Part shown: piece by piece, positions 10,201-19,588 of the stretch
Numbering within the stretch: the first letter of the stretch is position 1
Layout of the letters: each line of letters begins with the position of its first letter
Assembly: GCA_001767455.1 (NCBI GenBank)
Contig: MELC01000081.1
Location: 27,060 to 91,059, forward strand
DNA length: 64,000 nt
Direction: 5' to 3'
Source of the DNA: Acidobacteria bacterium RIFCSPLOWO2_12_FULL_66_21
Lineage (GTDB): Bacteria; Acidobacteriota; Vicinamibacteria; Vicinamibacterales; 2-12-FULL-66-21
The notes under the pieces: generated by a model
The model's database searches: none
Told to the model about the DNA's origin: nothing
What the model saw: the letters and a program-made list of their open reading frames with translations, nothing else
Program-made: the position numbers and the translations under genes

Positions 10201-13200
10201 GACGAAGCTCGGCGACGTGGACGCGTTCGAGAAGCGGCTTGCGGCCTTCACGGCGGCCTACCCGGCGTCGGGCATCAACGTCAAGGACTGGCTGAACAAC
10301 GAGATCGCGACCAACACGTTCGACAACATTCTGATCCTCGCGGACCCGAACGCCGGCTGCGACTTCGACCAGACAACGGTCCGCTACGCCGGCGGGCAGG
10401 CGGCGGATCCGATCGCGTTTCTGAAAATCAACCTGTTCGTCCGGCTGTGGCGCAAGCTCGGGTGGACGATCGAGGAAACCGACCGCGCGCTGCAGACGTT
10501 CATCCCGCAGAACGCGCCGTTCGACGCGGCGCATCTCGCGCTCGCGCCGCTGAAGACGGCGCTGATCGGCATCGCGCATCTGAAGACGCTCGACGCCCGG
10601 ATCCGCGCCGGCAGGAACAGCCGCGTGAAGCTGCTCACGCTGTGGTCGGCGATCGGCACGACGGGCAGGGATCCGCTGTACGCGCAGCTGTTCCTCACCC
10701 GCGGCGTGCTGAAGAACGACGCCGTGTTCGACGATCCGCTCGGCCGCTATCTGAACGCGCCTGCGGTGAAAGTGAAGGACCACGTCCTCGCGCTGCAGGG
10801 TGCGCTCGGCCTGACCGCGGACGATGTGCGGCGCGCACTCGAGGACGCCGGCCAGGATCCGCTGGTCGTGTCGCTGTCGATCGACAGCGTGTCGATCGTC
10901 TACCGCTACGCGCTGCTGGCCAAGGCGCTGAAGCTCACCGTGCGCGAGCTGATTGTGGTGAAGCAGCTCGCCAACCTCGATCCGTTCAAGCCACTCGCCG
11001 TGGGCCCCCTCGCGGTGATCCTCGACGACTACCCGTTCTCGCAGACGCTCGCGTTCGTGGACATCGTCGAGTGGTTCAAGGACCTCGGGCTGAAGGTCAC
11101 GGACGTCGAGTATCTGCTGCGCCATCAATTCGACGCCGCGGGCCCGCTGCGCCCGGATGCGGCGGCGGTGCTCGCGCTCGTCAAGACGCTGTCCGAAGGC
11201 ATTCGCGCGATCCAGGGGGGGCATGCCGTGCCGGCGGATCCCGGCGGCATGAGCGACGACACGCTGAAGCAGAAACTGGGCCTCGCGCTGCCGTCCGACG
11301 TCGTCGATCGATTCCTCGCCATGCTGAACAACACGTCCGAGACGACGGTGACGCGGACCGGCGTGGCGGCCGCGGACCAGCTGAAGCCGGAGGGCTTCGC
11401 GGGCGAGGCGTCCATCCGCGAGGTGCGCTACAACGCGGCGCGCCAGGAACAGACGCTCACGTTCCGCGGCGTGCTGTTCGACGCGCAGAAGAACGATCTG
11501 AAGGCGAGGCTGCCGCTGCCGGTGCCGCCCGCGGTGTTCGCGGCGTCCGCGGTCCTCAGCGCGGCGCTGGACGACGTGCAGGCGCAGCAGCGCGCGTTTT
11601 TCGCGAAGTTCATCCACAAGACCGCGCCCGCGGTGGAACCGGCGTCCGGATTCCTCGACGCGGCGGACTTCGATCTGCTGTTCGCGCCTCCCGCGGCCGG
11701 ACTCACCGACACGCAGCTGCAGACGCGGCTAGGCGGCCAGCGCACGCGGCTGGCCACGGCGTTTCTGCCGTATCTGCAGCAGCGCCTCACGCGCCAGTTG
11801 ATCCTCGAGACCATGACCGCGCAGCTCGGTGCGGAACCGGCGCTGGTGGAATCGCTGCTGTCCAACGAGGTGATCGTCGGCGATCCGGATCCGCTGCTGA
11901 CGGCGTTTACGGCGACCGCCGAACGCGGGTTGACCGCGACGTTCTATGCGTCAACTGACGGAACGGGTGCGGCGCTCGCGACCGCCACCGCGGCGGACGG
12001 CGACACGAGCGTCAGGAACACGGCCGGCAATCCGATCGCGCCTGCGGCCATGCGGAGCGCCAGGTTCGAGGGATACCTCGAAGTGCCCGCGGCGGGCGCG
12101 TACCGTTTCTTCGTCGTGCTGGACAAGCAGAACGCCGAGGCCGATCTGCGCTTCGATCATCTGTCCGGCGCGCTGCTCAGCGACGTCGCGGCCAACGACG
12201 GCGACGAAGTCAGCGAGTTCCTGGAGCTCCGGCCAGGCGTGTTGTATCGCTTCGGGCTGGACCTCCGGAAGTTGAACGGCGGCGGCGCGCGGCTGCTCGT
12301 CCAGGGCGAGACGCTCCCGAAGGATCATGTGCGGCAGCTCGCGTTGTATCCCGAGGCCGGCGTCGCCCGCGCGAGCGGGGCGCTCGTCCTGGCGCGCAAG
12401 ATCCTGCAGATCGTGCAGAGCCTGGGCCTGACGGAGCGCGAGCTGCTGTACTTCTGCACCCATGCGGCCGCGTTCGACAATCTCGATCTCAGCGCGCTGC
12501 CCGTGCAGATCGGCGACGACTCCCTGCTCGGCGCGCAGGCGCTGTTCAAACCGTTCGCGCGGCTGGCCGCGTACGCGCGCCTCAAGCGAGACATCGCCGA
12601 CGGCACCGACGATCTGATTGCCGTCTTCGAGGCGCCGGATGCCGCCTCCGCGTACGCGCGCATCGCCGCCCTCACGCGGCGCGAAACGGCCGTCGTCAAG
12701 GACACGGCCGAAACGCTGTGGGCGGCGCCCGCGCTGACGACCGAGCGGCCGGTTCGCCGGGTGTGGGACGCGCTGCAAATCGTGGAGCGCTTCGGCGTGC
12801 CGGTGACGACCATGGCCGGGTGGACGAAGATGCTCAGCGCCGTCGCCACGCCCGCCGAGCGCTTCGCGATCGCGCGCGGCGTCAAAGAAGCGATCAAGGC
12901 ACGCTTCGATCCGGATGGCTGGCAGCGCATCGTCCAGCCGATTTTCGACGCGCTCCGCCAGCGCCAGCGCGACGCGCTCGTCGCGTACGTGATGCAGAAG
13001 AACAACTTCTCGACGCGCGAGCAGCTGTACGAATACTTCCTGATCGATCCGGGCATGGAACCGGTCGTGCAGACGTCGCGCATCCGGCTCGCGCTCGGCG
13101 CGGTGCAGCTGTTCATCCAGCGCTGCCTGCTGAACCTCGAGAAGAACGTTCCGCCCGGCGCCCTCAACGCGAAGCAGTGGGAATGGATGGCGCGGTACCG

Positions 13201-14782
13201 CGTGTGGGAAGCGAACCGCAAGATTTTCCTCTTCCCGGAGAACTGGCTCGAGCCCGAGTTCCGCGACGACAAGACGCACCTCTTCGCCGAGCTCGAAGGC
13301 ACGCTGCTGCAGGGCGACGTGTCCAGCGACCTCGTGGAGGATGCTTTCCTCAACTATCTGCAGAAGCTGGACGAGCTCGCGCGTCTGGAGCTCGTCGCCC
13401 TGCACCTCGAGGACAACCCGGATCCGGCGCTCCGCACGCTGCACGTGTTCGGACGCACGCACGGCTCGCCGCACAAGTACTTCTACCGGCGCTACGTGCA
13501 CCAGACGTGGACCGCGTGGGGCCCGGTCGCGCCGAAGATCGACGGCGATCATCTGGCGCCGGTCATCTGGCGCGATCGCCTGTACCTCTTCTGGGTCACG
13601 TTCGAGTTCCGCGCCAGCCAGCCGGCAGGCGACGTCACAGTCGATCCAACCGCCACCATCACGTTCTCGCCGGTCATGCGCGAGGTGGATATGCAGCTCC
13701 ACTGGGCCGCGCTCCTGCAGGGCGAATGGACCACGCCGGAATTCAGCGATCCGATGACGGCGACCAAGCGGGTGACGAAGGGCGGAAAGGGCGTGAAGAA
13801 AGGGAAGACGAAGAAGAAGGCGAAGGCCACCCAGTTCGTCACCGTCCCGGTGACGGTGGGGCCTGACTTCAACCCGTCGTCCGTCCTCATCCACGTCAAG
13901 AAAGAGCCGTACGAGGATGGCGAAGAGCGCGGCGTCTTCCTCCATCTGGGCGGGGAGATCCAGCGATCGTTCTATCTGGCCGGCCGCAACAGCACGCCGT
14001 ACACCGCCGCGTTTGCGAACGCCCCGGCGAATCCCTACAGCGCGAAGGGCGCGCTCGCCACACGCTATGCCGGATCGGGCGCGTTGAAGGTGACCTTCAC
14101 GGAACAGATCGTGACCGAGGCGGGCAAAGCGCCGGTCCCGACCTCCCAGACCCCGGGCATTCTCGCTCAGGGCGGCGCGTTCACGATCTTGCCGTGCGAC
14201 AACACGGTCACCCTTGGCGCGCCGGATCCGGCGGACATCGACGCGGACAACGCGGCCGCGGTCGCCGCCGCAATCGCGAACGGACTCCCCGAAATCGCGA
14301 CGCTGATCAAACCGTTCTTCTACCAGGACCAGGTGACGACGCTGTTCGTGCAGCCGGACGTCGAGGAGACGACCGTGGAGCAATGGGACGACTGGGTGAC
14401 GCTCTCGCCGCCGTCGGAGCCGGACTGGAGGCTCCCCAGGTGGTGGGACGACCTCGTCGTCGTGCCCGGACTGCCGCACAAGAAGAAGCCGATTCCGGTG
14501 GGTCCGGACGATTACTTCCCGCAGTTCGGCGGCATCTACGTTCTGCCGGAGACGCCGCAGGAGGACTGGCTCACCAATTCGTTCACCGGCGTGCTGTTCA
14601 AAGGCGAGGTCGTCGGCCGCGGGGGCCTCGCGGACACGACGGTCCTGCCGGTAGCCACTGGCGCCGGTGCATTCGCCGGCCGTGGCGTCAATGTCGCCGG
14701 CGGCGTCAACGTCGTCAAGGTCATCGGGAGCGGCGGGTTGAATGGGGCCATGCCGAACATTTCTGACAGGAACATGCGATGA
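7253..14782 (+). CDS. Tc toxin TcA subunit, N-terminal chain (TcA1)
   Basis: This 2509-residue protein is the large part of a split TcA subunit, which forms the pentameric shell and receptor-binding surface. Residues 1-100 resemble a peptidoglycan-binding domain and about 108-200 a beta-sandwich. Residues 662-680 (MDFCACDHCRSVLSPAAYL) match the conserved VRP1/TcA motif. A PA14-like domain occupies about 1559-1690. About 1896-2060 matches the ABC-toxin N-terminal and neuraminidase-like region of TcA proteins. A lysine-rich stretch (KRVTKGGKGVKKGKTKKK) lies at 2172-2189. The pore and TcB-binding part is missing here and is supplied by the next gene, which overlaps by ATGA. The order B/C, A1, A2 suggests one transcript. 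Single-chain TcA proteins are about this long by themselves, so the split pair, 3641 residues in total, is large. Confidence 0.92.
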   Translation: MSTVVFPLKLRMTSPAVGDLQDALQLLIDRGLLLKGDDVAKREVAAALKQERVELTFGAVTRRAVAAFQDERHLEGKGEVDEKTADAINALLRDLGVPANPPAADQRRIVGVVVLEHGGTAAKLPLRLHRRAFGAAGVKIADAETGDDGVYLLAYPAAGAEAGLEIRAVGPDRKQVALTGALFDLGERAEINLVAPAALQPLQPEYDRLAADLAAQVGGDLKALGKAQETEDQQDLSLLNRVTGWDARLIALAAQASALSTDGVGLPTATLYALMRTGLPREKRQLALVSADVVGQALTKAVAAGIVQMTDAEIADARKKFDGFALEARLAMTAPGSQVTYGALLKASGLADDAQKKFAAVFVNHRGTSEELWKKAAGAGVADKDINALQQQGKLAFLTLNSDAVTGRLQALGIKDPAQLVDHDLHKPEAWAKEIQALAGNDDKKLDALIPPAYVGTKVKDRLEAYTADLARKVRIAYPTQVVARTIEQDAADSLKLGGARASTALLLRNSASNGFRLGATPVQKFIAATPAAMQGIPVAQRQAAMRGASTLQRVYQITPSNEAMTTLMSLGLTSAYDVVAMSEDLFVDRYAKHFTTVHEARLVHRKSRQVSSVTYNLFTIAKKLDNEAPVYSLSPAPDVKVAAKNELIKQFPTMESLFGSMDFCACDHCRSVLSPAAYLVDLLQFIDPEPLVWGNFLEDWKLKHGGVAYGPAHKKPYDALTDRRPDLPYIALTCENTNTAMPHIDIVNEILEYYVSNGALDKDAANDTGRATTPELLAEPQNIIAEAYDTVRQARYPLTLPFDLWLETARKFCEYFETPFAQVLESLRAGDELVVPAQVYDRAAIFYESLGLTPSELTIFTDPNPLNAWFQLYGYANAALATTVAVDAATGQRTDLNAAKALSRRLGVTYNELTDIIRTGFVNPKLASLVVLYKLDVTVQDVFFYKGAKAFFDANKDLLGAVRAALGAADQARFDALTPADWTKLGDVDAFEKRLAAFTAAYPASGINVKDWLNNEIATNTFDNILILADPNAGCDFDQTTVRYAGGQAADPIAFLKINLFVRLWRKLGWTIEETDRALQTFIPQNAPFDAAHLALAPLKTALIGIAHLKTLDARIRAGRNSRVKLLTLWSAIGTTGRDPLYAQLFLTRGVLKNDAVFDDPLGRYLNAPAVKVKDHVLALQGALGLTADDVRRALEDAGQDPLVVSLSIDSVSIVYRYALLAKALKLTVRELIVVKQLANLDPFKPLAVGPLAVILDDYPFSQTLAFVDIVEWFKDLGLKVTDVEYLLRHQFDAAGPLRPDAAAVLALVKTLSEGIRAIQGGHAVPADPGGMSDDTLKQKLGLALPSDVVDRFLAMLNNTSETTVTRTGVAAADQLKPEGFAGEASIREVRYNAARQEQTLTFRGVLFDAQKNDLKARLPLPVPPAVFAASAVLSAALDDVQAQQRAFFAKFIHKTAPAVEPASGFLDAADFDLLFAPPAAGLTDTQLQTRLGGQRTRLATAFLPYLQQRLTRQLILETMTAQLGAEPALVESLLSNEVIVGDPDPLLTAFTATAERGLTATFYASTDGTGAALATATAADGDTSVRNTAGNPIAPAAMRSARFEGYLEVPAAGAYRFFVVLDKQNAEADLRFDHLSGALLSDVAANDGDEVSEFLELRPGVLYRFGLDLRKLNGGGARLLVQGETLPKDHVRQLALYPEAGVARASGALVLARKILQIVQSLGLTERELLYFCTHAAAFDNLDLSALPVQIGDDSLLGAQALFKPFARLAAYARLKRDIADGTDDLIAVFEAPDAASAYARIAALTRRETAVVKDTAETLWAAPALTTERPVRRVWDALQIVERFGVPVTTMAGWTKMLSAVATPAERFAIARGVKEAIKARFDPDGWQRIVQPIFDALRQRQRDALVAYVMQKNNFSTREQLYEYFLIDPGMEPVVQTSRIRLALGAVQLFIQRCLLNLEKNVPPGALNAKQWEWMARYRVWEANRKIFLFPENWLEPEFRDDKTHLFAELEGTLLQGDVSSDLVEDAFLNYLQKLDELARLELVALHLEDNPDPALRTLHVFGRTHGSPHKYFYRRYVHQTWTAWGPVAPKIDGDHLAPVIWRDRLYLFWVTFEFRASQPAGDVTVDPTATITFSPVMREVDMQLHWAALLQGEWTTPEFSDPMTATKRVTKGGKGVKKGKTKKKAKATQFVTVPVTVGPDFNPSSVLIHVKKEPYEDGEERGVFLHLGGEIQRSFYLAGRNSTPYTAAFANAPANPYSAKGALATRYAGSGALKVTFTEQIVTEAGKAPVPTSQTPGILAQGGAFTILPCDNTVTLGAPDPADIDADNAAAVAAAIANGLPEIATLIKPFFYQDQVTTLFVQPDVEETTVEQWDDWVTLSPPSEPDWRLPRWWDDLVVVPGLPHKKKPIPVGPDDYFPQFGGIYVLPETPQEDWLTNSFTGVLFKGEVVGRGGLADTTVLPVATGAGAFAGRGVNVAGGVNVVKVIGSGGLNGAMPNISDRNMR

Positions 14783-17700
14783 AACCCAGCGCCAAGAGCT
14801 TCCACACGCACACGGATTCGGAACAAGTGTTTCGCGCCGACCTGAATGCGAAGACGACGACGACGAAGTACTCCGTGATCCAGGAGCGCGACGTCAGTTT
14901 CCGCTTCTATCCGCACTTCCACCCGTACGTGGGAGCGCTGGTGCGACGGCTGCTCACCAAGTCCACGTCCGGGCTGCAGGCGGCGGACACGGACTACGTG
15001 AAGAAGGCGGACGGCACGTTCGAGAAGCTGCCAGGCGGGAAGAACAAGCCGGTGCTGTACGCGGACATTTTCTCGGCGGCGCGCTACGCGCCGACCGCGC
15101 TCGTCGCGCAGCCGTTTCCGGTGAAGGATCTGGATTTCACCAGCAGCGGCTCGTACGGCCAGTACAACTTCGAGCTGTTCTTCCATGTGCCGATCACCGT
15201 CGCGATTCACCTGAGCAAGAACCAGCGGTTCGCCGATGCGCAGCGCTGGTTCCACTACATCTTCGATCCGACCGACGACAGCAATGGTCCGACGCCGGAG
15301 CGGTTCTGGAAGGTCCGGCCGTTTCAGTACACGGACGTCCGGAAGATCGAAGACATCCTCACCAACCTGGCGACGGGCGACGATCCGGATCTGCGGGACG
15401 AGACGATCCGCAGCATCGAGGCGTGGAAGGACGAGCCGTTCCGCCCTCACGTGATCGCGCGCTACCGGCAGCAGGCCTACATGTACAAGACCGTGATGGC
15501 CTACCTGGACAACCTGATCGCCTGGGGCGATTCGCTGTTCCGGCAGGACACGGGCGAGGCGATCGACGCAGCGCTGATGCTGTACGTGCTGGCGGCGAAC
15601 ATTCTGGGGCCCAGGCCGCTCGTGGTGCCGAAGAAGGGATCCGTCCGGCCGCAGAACTACGCGAACCTGAAGGATGATCTCGACAAGTTCGGCAACGCGA
15701 TGCGCGACATGGAAGCGGACGTGCCGTTCGACCTGCTGCCGTTCCCGACGAGCGACGGCGGCGACAACGAGCGGCTGGCGACGCTGCGGTCCATGGGCAA
15801 GGCGCTGTACTTCTGCGTGCCGCGCAACGACACGCTGCTCGCCTACTGGGACACCGTCGCGGACCGGCTGTTCAAGATTCACAACAGCCTGAACCTCCAG
15901 GGCATCTTCCGGCAGCTCGCGTTGTTCGCGCCGCCGATCGACCCGGCGATGCTGGCGCGCGCCGCGGCGGCCGGCCTGGACATCTCGGCGGTCGTCAACG
16001 GCGTGAACCAGCCGCTGCCGCTGGTGCGGTTCATGCTGCTCGCGCAGAAGGCGTCGGAGGTGTGCCAGGAGGTGAAGGCGCTGGGCTCCGCAATCCTGAT
16101 GGCGATGGAGAAGGAAGACGGCGAAGCGATGGCGGTGCTGCGCGCCAGGCACGAGAGCGCCATGCTGACGCTGGTCGAGCACGTGCGGTACGCGCAGTTG
16201 CAGGAGGCGACGAAGTCGAAGGAAGGCCTGCTGCGGTCGCTCGCGCTCGCCGTGCAGCGGTACACGTACTACGAGCGCCAGCTCGGAAAGAAAGACGACG
16301 AGATCGCCAAGGCCATTCCGCAGCTGGACGACCTGGACAAGGGGGCGATCGAGCAGATGAAGCTGTCGGCGAGCGAGCCGGACCTGGCGCTGCGGACGAT
16401 CGACATCGACATCGACACCGACGCGTTTGCCGCCGCGGCAGGCGCGCTGAATGGCGGCAGGCTGCTCAGCTCGAACGAAGTGCGCGAAGCGCTGCTGCTC
16501 GAAGGGGCGCAGCTGGCCAGCGACATCGGCAACGTCCTCAGCTTCGCCGGATCGATCGCGCATCTGTTCCCGACCGCCAAGGTCCACGCGCAGCCGATGG
16601 GCCTCGGTGCCACGGTCGAGTACGGCGGCAGCAACGTCGGCAACGGCCTGCAGGCCGGATCGGGCGCCGCGCGGGCCATCGCAGAGCGCCTGAACTTCGA
16701 GGCTCGCCGGGCGTCGCGCATCGACGGCTTCGTGCGCCGCGAGCGCGAGTGGGCGTTTCAGAGCAACCTCGCCGCCGGCGAGATCGCGCAGATGTTCAAG
16801 CAGCTGCGCGCCGCGCAACTCCGCGAAGCGATCGCCGAGCTCGAGCTGAAGAACCACCGCGAGCAGAAAAAGCACGCGGAGGAAGTCGAGGTGTTCCTCA
16901 ACGAAGAGGGGACCGAGAAGAAAGGGAAGAAGACCAATAAGGCGCTCTACACGTGGATGAAGCGCGAGGTGAAGGCCCTGTACGGGCAGTGCTTCCAGTT
17001 CGCGTTCGACACGGCGCGGAAGGCCGAGCGCGCGTTGCAGCACGAGCTGGGGAATCCCGGCCTCTCGTATCTGCAGTACGGCTACATCGCGGGCAAGGAG
17101 GGGCTGCTCGCCGGAGAGAAGCTGCATCTCGATCTTCGCCGCATGGAGATGGCGTATCACGACCTGAACCAGCGCGAGTACGAGATGACGCGGCACGTCA
17201 GCCTGCTGCAGGTGAACCCGATAGGGCTGCTGCGGCTGCGCCGCACCGGCCGCTGCACGATCAACGTGCCCGAGACGCTGCTCGACATGGATGGTCCGGG
17301 GCACTACTTCCGCCGGATCAAGAGCGTGGCCGTCAGCATCCCGTGCGTCACCGGTCCCTACGCCAGCGTCAACTGCACGCTGACGCTGCTCAAGAGCAGC
17401 ATCCGGACATCACCCGTCCTGCGCGACGGCGTGTACGCACGCGAGAACGCGGACGATAACCGGTTCAGCGACTATTTCGGGAGCGCACAGTCGATCGTCA
17501 CCAGCTCGTCATCCAACGACGCCGGGCTGTTCGAGACGAACCTGCGCGACGAGCGCTACCTGCCGTTCGAATATGCCGGCGCCGTCAGCGAATGGCAGAT
17601 CGATCTGCCGGGCAATCCCGGCAAGAACGATCCAGTGCAGTTCGACTACGCCACGATCAGCGACGTCGTCCTGCACATGCGTTATACGGCGCGGCCGGGC

Positions 17701-18177
17701 GGCGGGCTGCTGCGCAACGGGGCGATGGACAACGTGAAGACGGCGATCGACGTGGCTGACGCGTTGGGGTCCACGCGCCTGTTCTCAATGCGGCACGAGT
17801 TCCCGACCGAGTGGGCGAAGTTCCAGGCGCAGGTTCCCGCGGCCGGCCAGCGCTTCGAGCTGGCGTTCACGCTGCGGGACGAGCACTACCCGTTCTGGAG
17901 CCGCGGCCGTCTGAACAGCGTCGAGTCCGTGCGTCTCGTCGCCGAGAGCTCGCTCGCGGCGGTTCCAGCGACCCTCGATGTGTTCGACAAGGTGAACGAC
18001 CTGCCGGCGCCGGCGAAGAAGGACACGCTTGTGAAGGACGAGTCGATGGGCAAACTTCTGATCGGCGGCTTCACGAACATCGCTCTGCCCGCGCCGACCG
18101 GGGAGCGAAAGCTGTACTTCGCGACGAAGGCCGTGAAAGATGTGTGGGTCGCCGTCGCTTGGAGCAGCGCTGTGTAA
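14779..18177 (+). CDS. Tc toxin TcA subunit, C-terminal pore/TcB-binding chain (TcA2)
   Basis: This 1132-residue protein corresponds to the C-terminal half of TcA, which contributes the translocation channel and docks TcB. Residues about 130-175 hold the conserved segment around FELFFHVPITVAIHLSKNQ and WFHYIFDPTDD. The centre is alanine-rich and helical, with charged coiled-coil stretches at about 660-720, as expected for the channel. The end (about 820-1130) is the beta-rich TcB-binding domain. Split TcA subunits are known from TcaA/TcaB and YenA1/YenA2 systems. The start overlaps the stop of TcA1 by ATGA, which implies translational coupling and fixed stoichiometry. The gene ends 32 bases before a convergent gene, so the operon ends here. 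Confidence 0.92.
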   Translation: MKPSAKSFHTHTDSEQVFRADLNAKTTTTKYSVIQERDVSFRFYPHFHPYVGALVRRLLTKSTSGLQAADTDYVKKADGTFEKLPGGKNKPVLYADIFSAARYAPTALVAQPFPVKDLDFTSSGSYGQYNFELFFHVPITVAIHLSKNQRFADAQRWFHYIFDPTDDSNGPTPERFWKVRPFQYTDVRKIEDILTNLATGDDPDLRDETIRSIEAWKDEPFRPHVIARYRQQAYMYKTVMAYLDNLIAWGDSLFRQDTGEAIDAALMLYVLAANILGPRPLVVPKKGSVRPQNYANLKDDLDKFGNAMRDMEADVPFDLLPFPTSDGGDNERLATLRSMGKALYFCVPRNDTLLAYWDTVADRLFKIHNSLNLQGIFRQLALFAPPIDPAMLARAAAAGLDISAVVNGVNQPLPLVRFMLLAQKASEVCQEVKALGSAILMAMEKEDGEAMAVLRARHESAMLTLVEHVRYAQLQEATKSKEGLLRSLALAVQRYTYYERQLGKKDDEIAKAIPQLDDLDKGAIEQMKLSASEPDLALRTIDIDIDTDAFAAAAGALNGGRLLSSNEVREALLLEGAQLASDIGNVLSFAGSIAHLFPTAKVHAQPMGLGATVEYGGSNVGNGLQAGSGAARAIAERLNFEARRASRIDGFVRREREWAFQSNLAAGEIAQMFKQLRAAQLREAIAELELKNHREQKKHAEEVEVFLNEEGTEKKGKKTNKALYTWMKREVKALYGQCFQFAFDTARKAERALQHELGNPGLSYLQYGYIAGKEGLLAGEKLHLDLRRMEMAYHDLNQREYEMTRHVSLLQVNPIGLLRLRRTGRCTINVPETLLDMDGPGHYFRRIKSVAVSIPCVTGPYASVNCTLTLLKSSIRTSPVLRDGVYARENADDNRFSDYFGSAQSIVTSSSSNDAGLFETNLRDERYLPFEYAGAVSEWQIDLPGNPGKNDPVQFDYATISDVVLHMRYTARPGGGLLRNGAMDNVKTAIDVADALGSTRLFSMRHEFPTEWAKFQAQVPAAGQRFELAFTLRDEHYPFWSRGRLNSVESVRLVAESSLAAVPATLDVFDKVNDLPAPAKKDTLVKDESMGKLLIGGFTNIALPAPTGERKLYFATKAVKDVWVAVAWSSAV

Positions 18178-18209
18178 CGCGCTCGCCACCCGTTGAGGCG
18201 CGCGCGTGG

Positions 18210-19481
18210 TCACCTGCCTTGCAGCAGGGCCCGCACGTGCTGCCGGGATGCAGGGGGCGCCGCGCGCTCGAACACCGACACGAACTCGTCGAGCGTGAAC
18301 GTGCGCCATCGGAAGCGAGTGAACAGCGTGCGGATGGCGGCGCGAAACCGTGCGTCGCCGATCTCCTTGCGGACCCGGTCCATCAGCCACGGCAGCCGGC
18401 CGTGGATCACCGGCTGAGGCGAGTTGCCCGTGAGCCGCTCGATCGAAATATCCGCGGCGCCGAGCGCTTCATATCGCTCTCGCGCGCGGCGGAGGTTCAC
18501 CGACAGCGGCTTGTGCCGCGCCTCGGTGTACATGACCTCGACGTAGTCGCCAAACCCTTCCGTCCACTGAAACGCGCCGGGGCCTTCTCCGTGCAACGCG
18601 TATCCCCACCATAGGAGCGACGTCTCGTGCGCGTCGTAGCCGTCCGCGTCCATCGTCCGTTTCAGGTATCCCGGCTCGTACGCGACGCATCCCGAGAGCG
18701 CGCGCCGCGCGAAGATGCCGCGGACCGTGACGAACGTGAACGCGTCGGCGGGGTAGTAGCCGTGCAGCCGCGTGAAGTAGGCGACGATGTCGGAGGCGGT
18801 GCGATGGAGCGCGGGTGCGAGCGCCGCCACCTCGGAATCCAGCAGCGTCGTCATGCGCAGGCCGCCGAGCCGCCACGTCCGGCTGACCCACCGCCGGTCG
18901 GCGACGACCGAGAACTTCACGGCGGGCGTGCGCGACTCGAAGATGTGCCACGTGCCGGCCGACGTGGGTGTCGCGGAGATCTCGACGCCAGGCGCGACGA
19001 CGGGCATCGCGTGGGGCAGCAGGATGGACGTCCTGACGCGCGCCCAGTCCGCGTAGTCGATCGGATAGAAGCGGTCCGACCAGAGCAGGAAGAGGCTGTC
19101 CCGGTCGATGGCGTCGCGGTCCTCGTCATCGCTCTTCCCGAGCGTGCCAGCCAGCGCGAACTCCAGCACCACGTCGGCGTCGTGCGCCGCGTTCGGGACG
19201 GTGACCGTACTGCGGGCGCGCTCGACGTCCACGATGTGGCCGTTGGCGCGCACGGAGACGTCGCGGTAGCGCGGTGACAGTCCGAAGCGGAACGCGTCGG
19301 TGCCGCGTGCACGCGCAATCGCGACGCGCGCGCGGAGGGAGATCTCCCCGGTCGTGAAATCCGGGCGGATGTTGAGATCGTACGAAGTGACGTCGTACGG
19401 GTGGCGCGCGAGCTGCGCGGCCGCACGCGCCGGCACCGAAAGGGCGGCGGGGACGAGCAGCGCCAGGATCCAGATGCGCAT
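18210..19481 (-). CDS. exported M1-peptidase homologue with degenerate zinc site
   Basis: This 423-residue exported protein starts with a signal peptide ending near ARAAAQ, followed by a beta-rich N-terminal domain like that of M1 aminopeptidases. The zinc motif is altered: H285 E286 T287 S288 L289, then WTEGFGDYVE with E308. The spacing matches HExxH-x18-E exactly, but the second histidine is leucine. No clear GAMEN-type exopeptidase motif is visible. I infer loss of peptidase activity, perhaps with retained substrate binding. The ATG at 19481 is preferred over a GTG nine bases upstream. It is convergent with the Tc operon. Confidence 0.7.
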   Translation of the reverse strand: MRIWILALLVPAALSVPARAAAQLARHPYDVTSYDLNIRPDFTTGEISLRARVAIARARGTDAFRFGLSPRYRDVSVRANGHIVDVERARSTVTVPNAAHDADVVLEFALAGTLGKSDDEDRDAIDRDSLFLLWSDRFYPIDYADWARVRTSILLPHAMPVVAPGVEISATPTSAGTWHIFESRTPAVKFSVVADRRWVSRTWRLGGLRMTTLLDSEVAALAPALHRTASDIVAYFTRLHGYYPADAFTFVTVRGIFARRALSGCVAYEPGYLKRTMDADGYDAHETSLLWWGYALHGEGPGAFQWTEGFGDYVEVMYTEARHKPLSVNLRRARERYEALGAADISIERLTGNSPQPVIHGRLPWLMDRVRKEIGDARFRAAIRTLFTRFRWRTFTLDEFVSVFERAAPPASRQHVRALLQGR

Positions 19482-19588
19482 CGTGGTCACTCATTGGACG
19501 GACGCGACGTGCGGCCGGTTGCTGCCGGGTTCTCGTCAGACGCGCGGTTCTCCCGCGCGCCCCATGGTCATGTGCACAACCACAGCGC

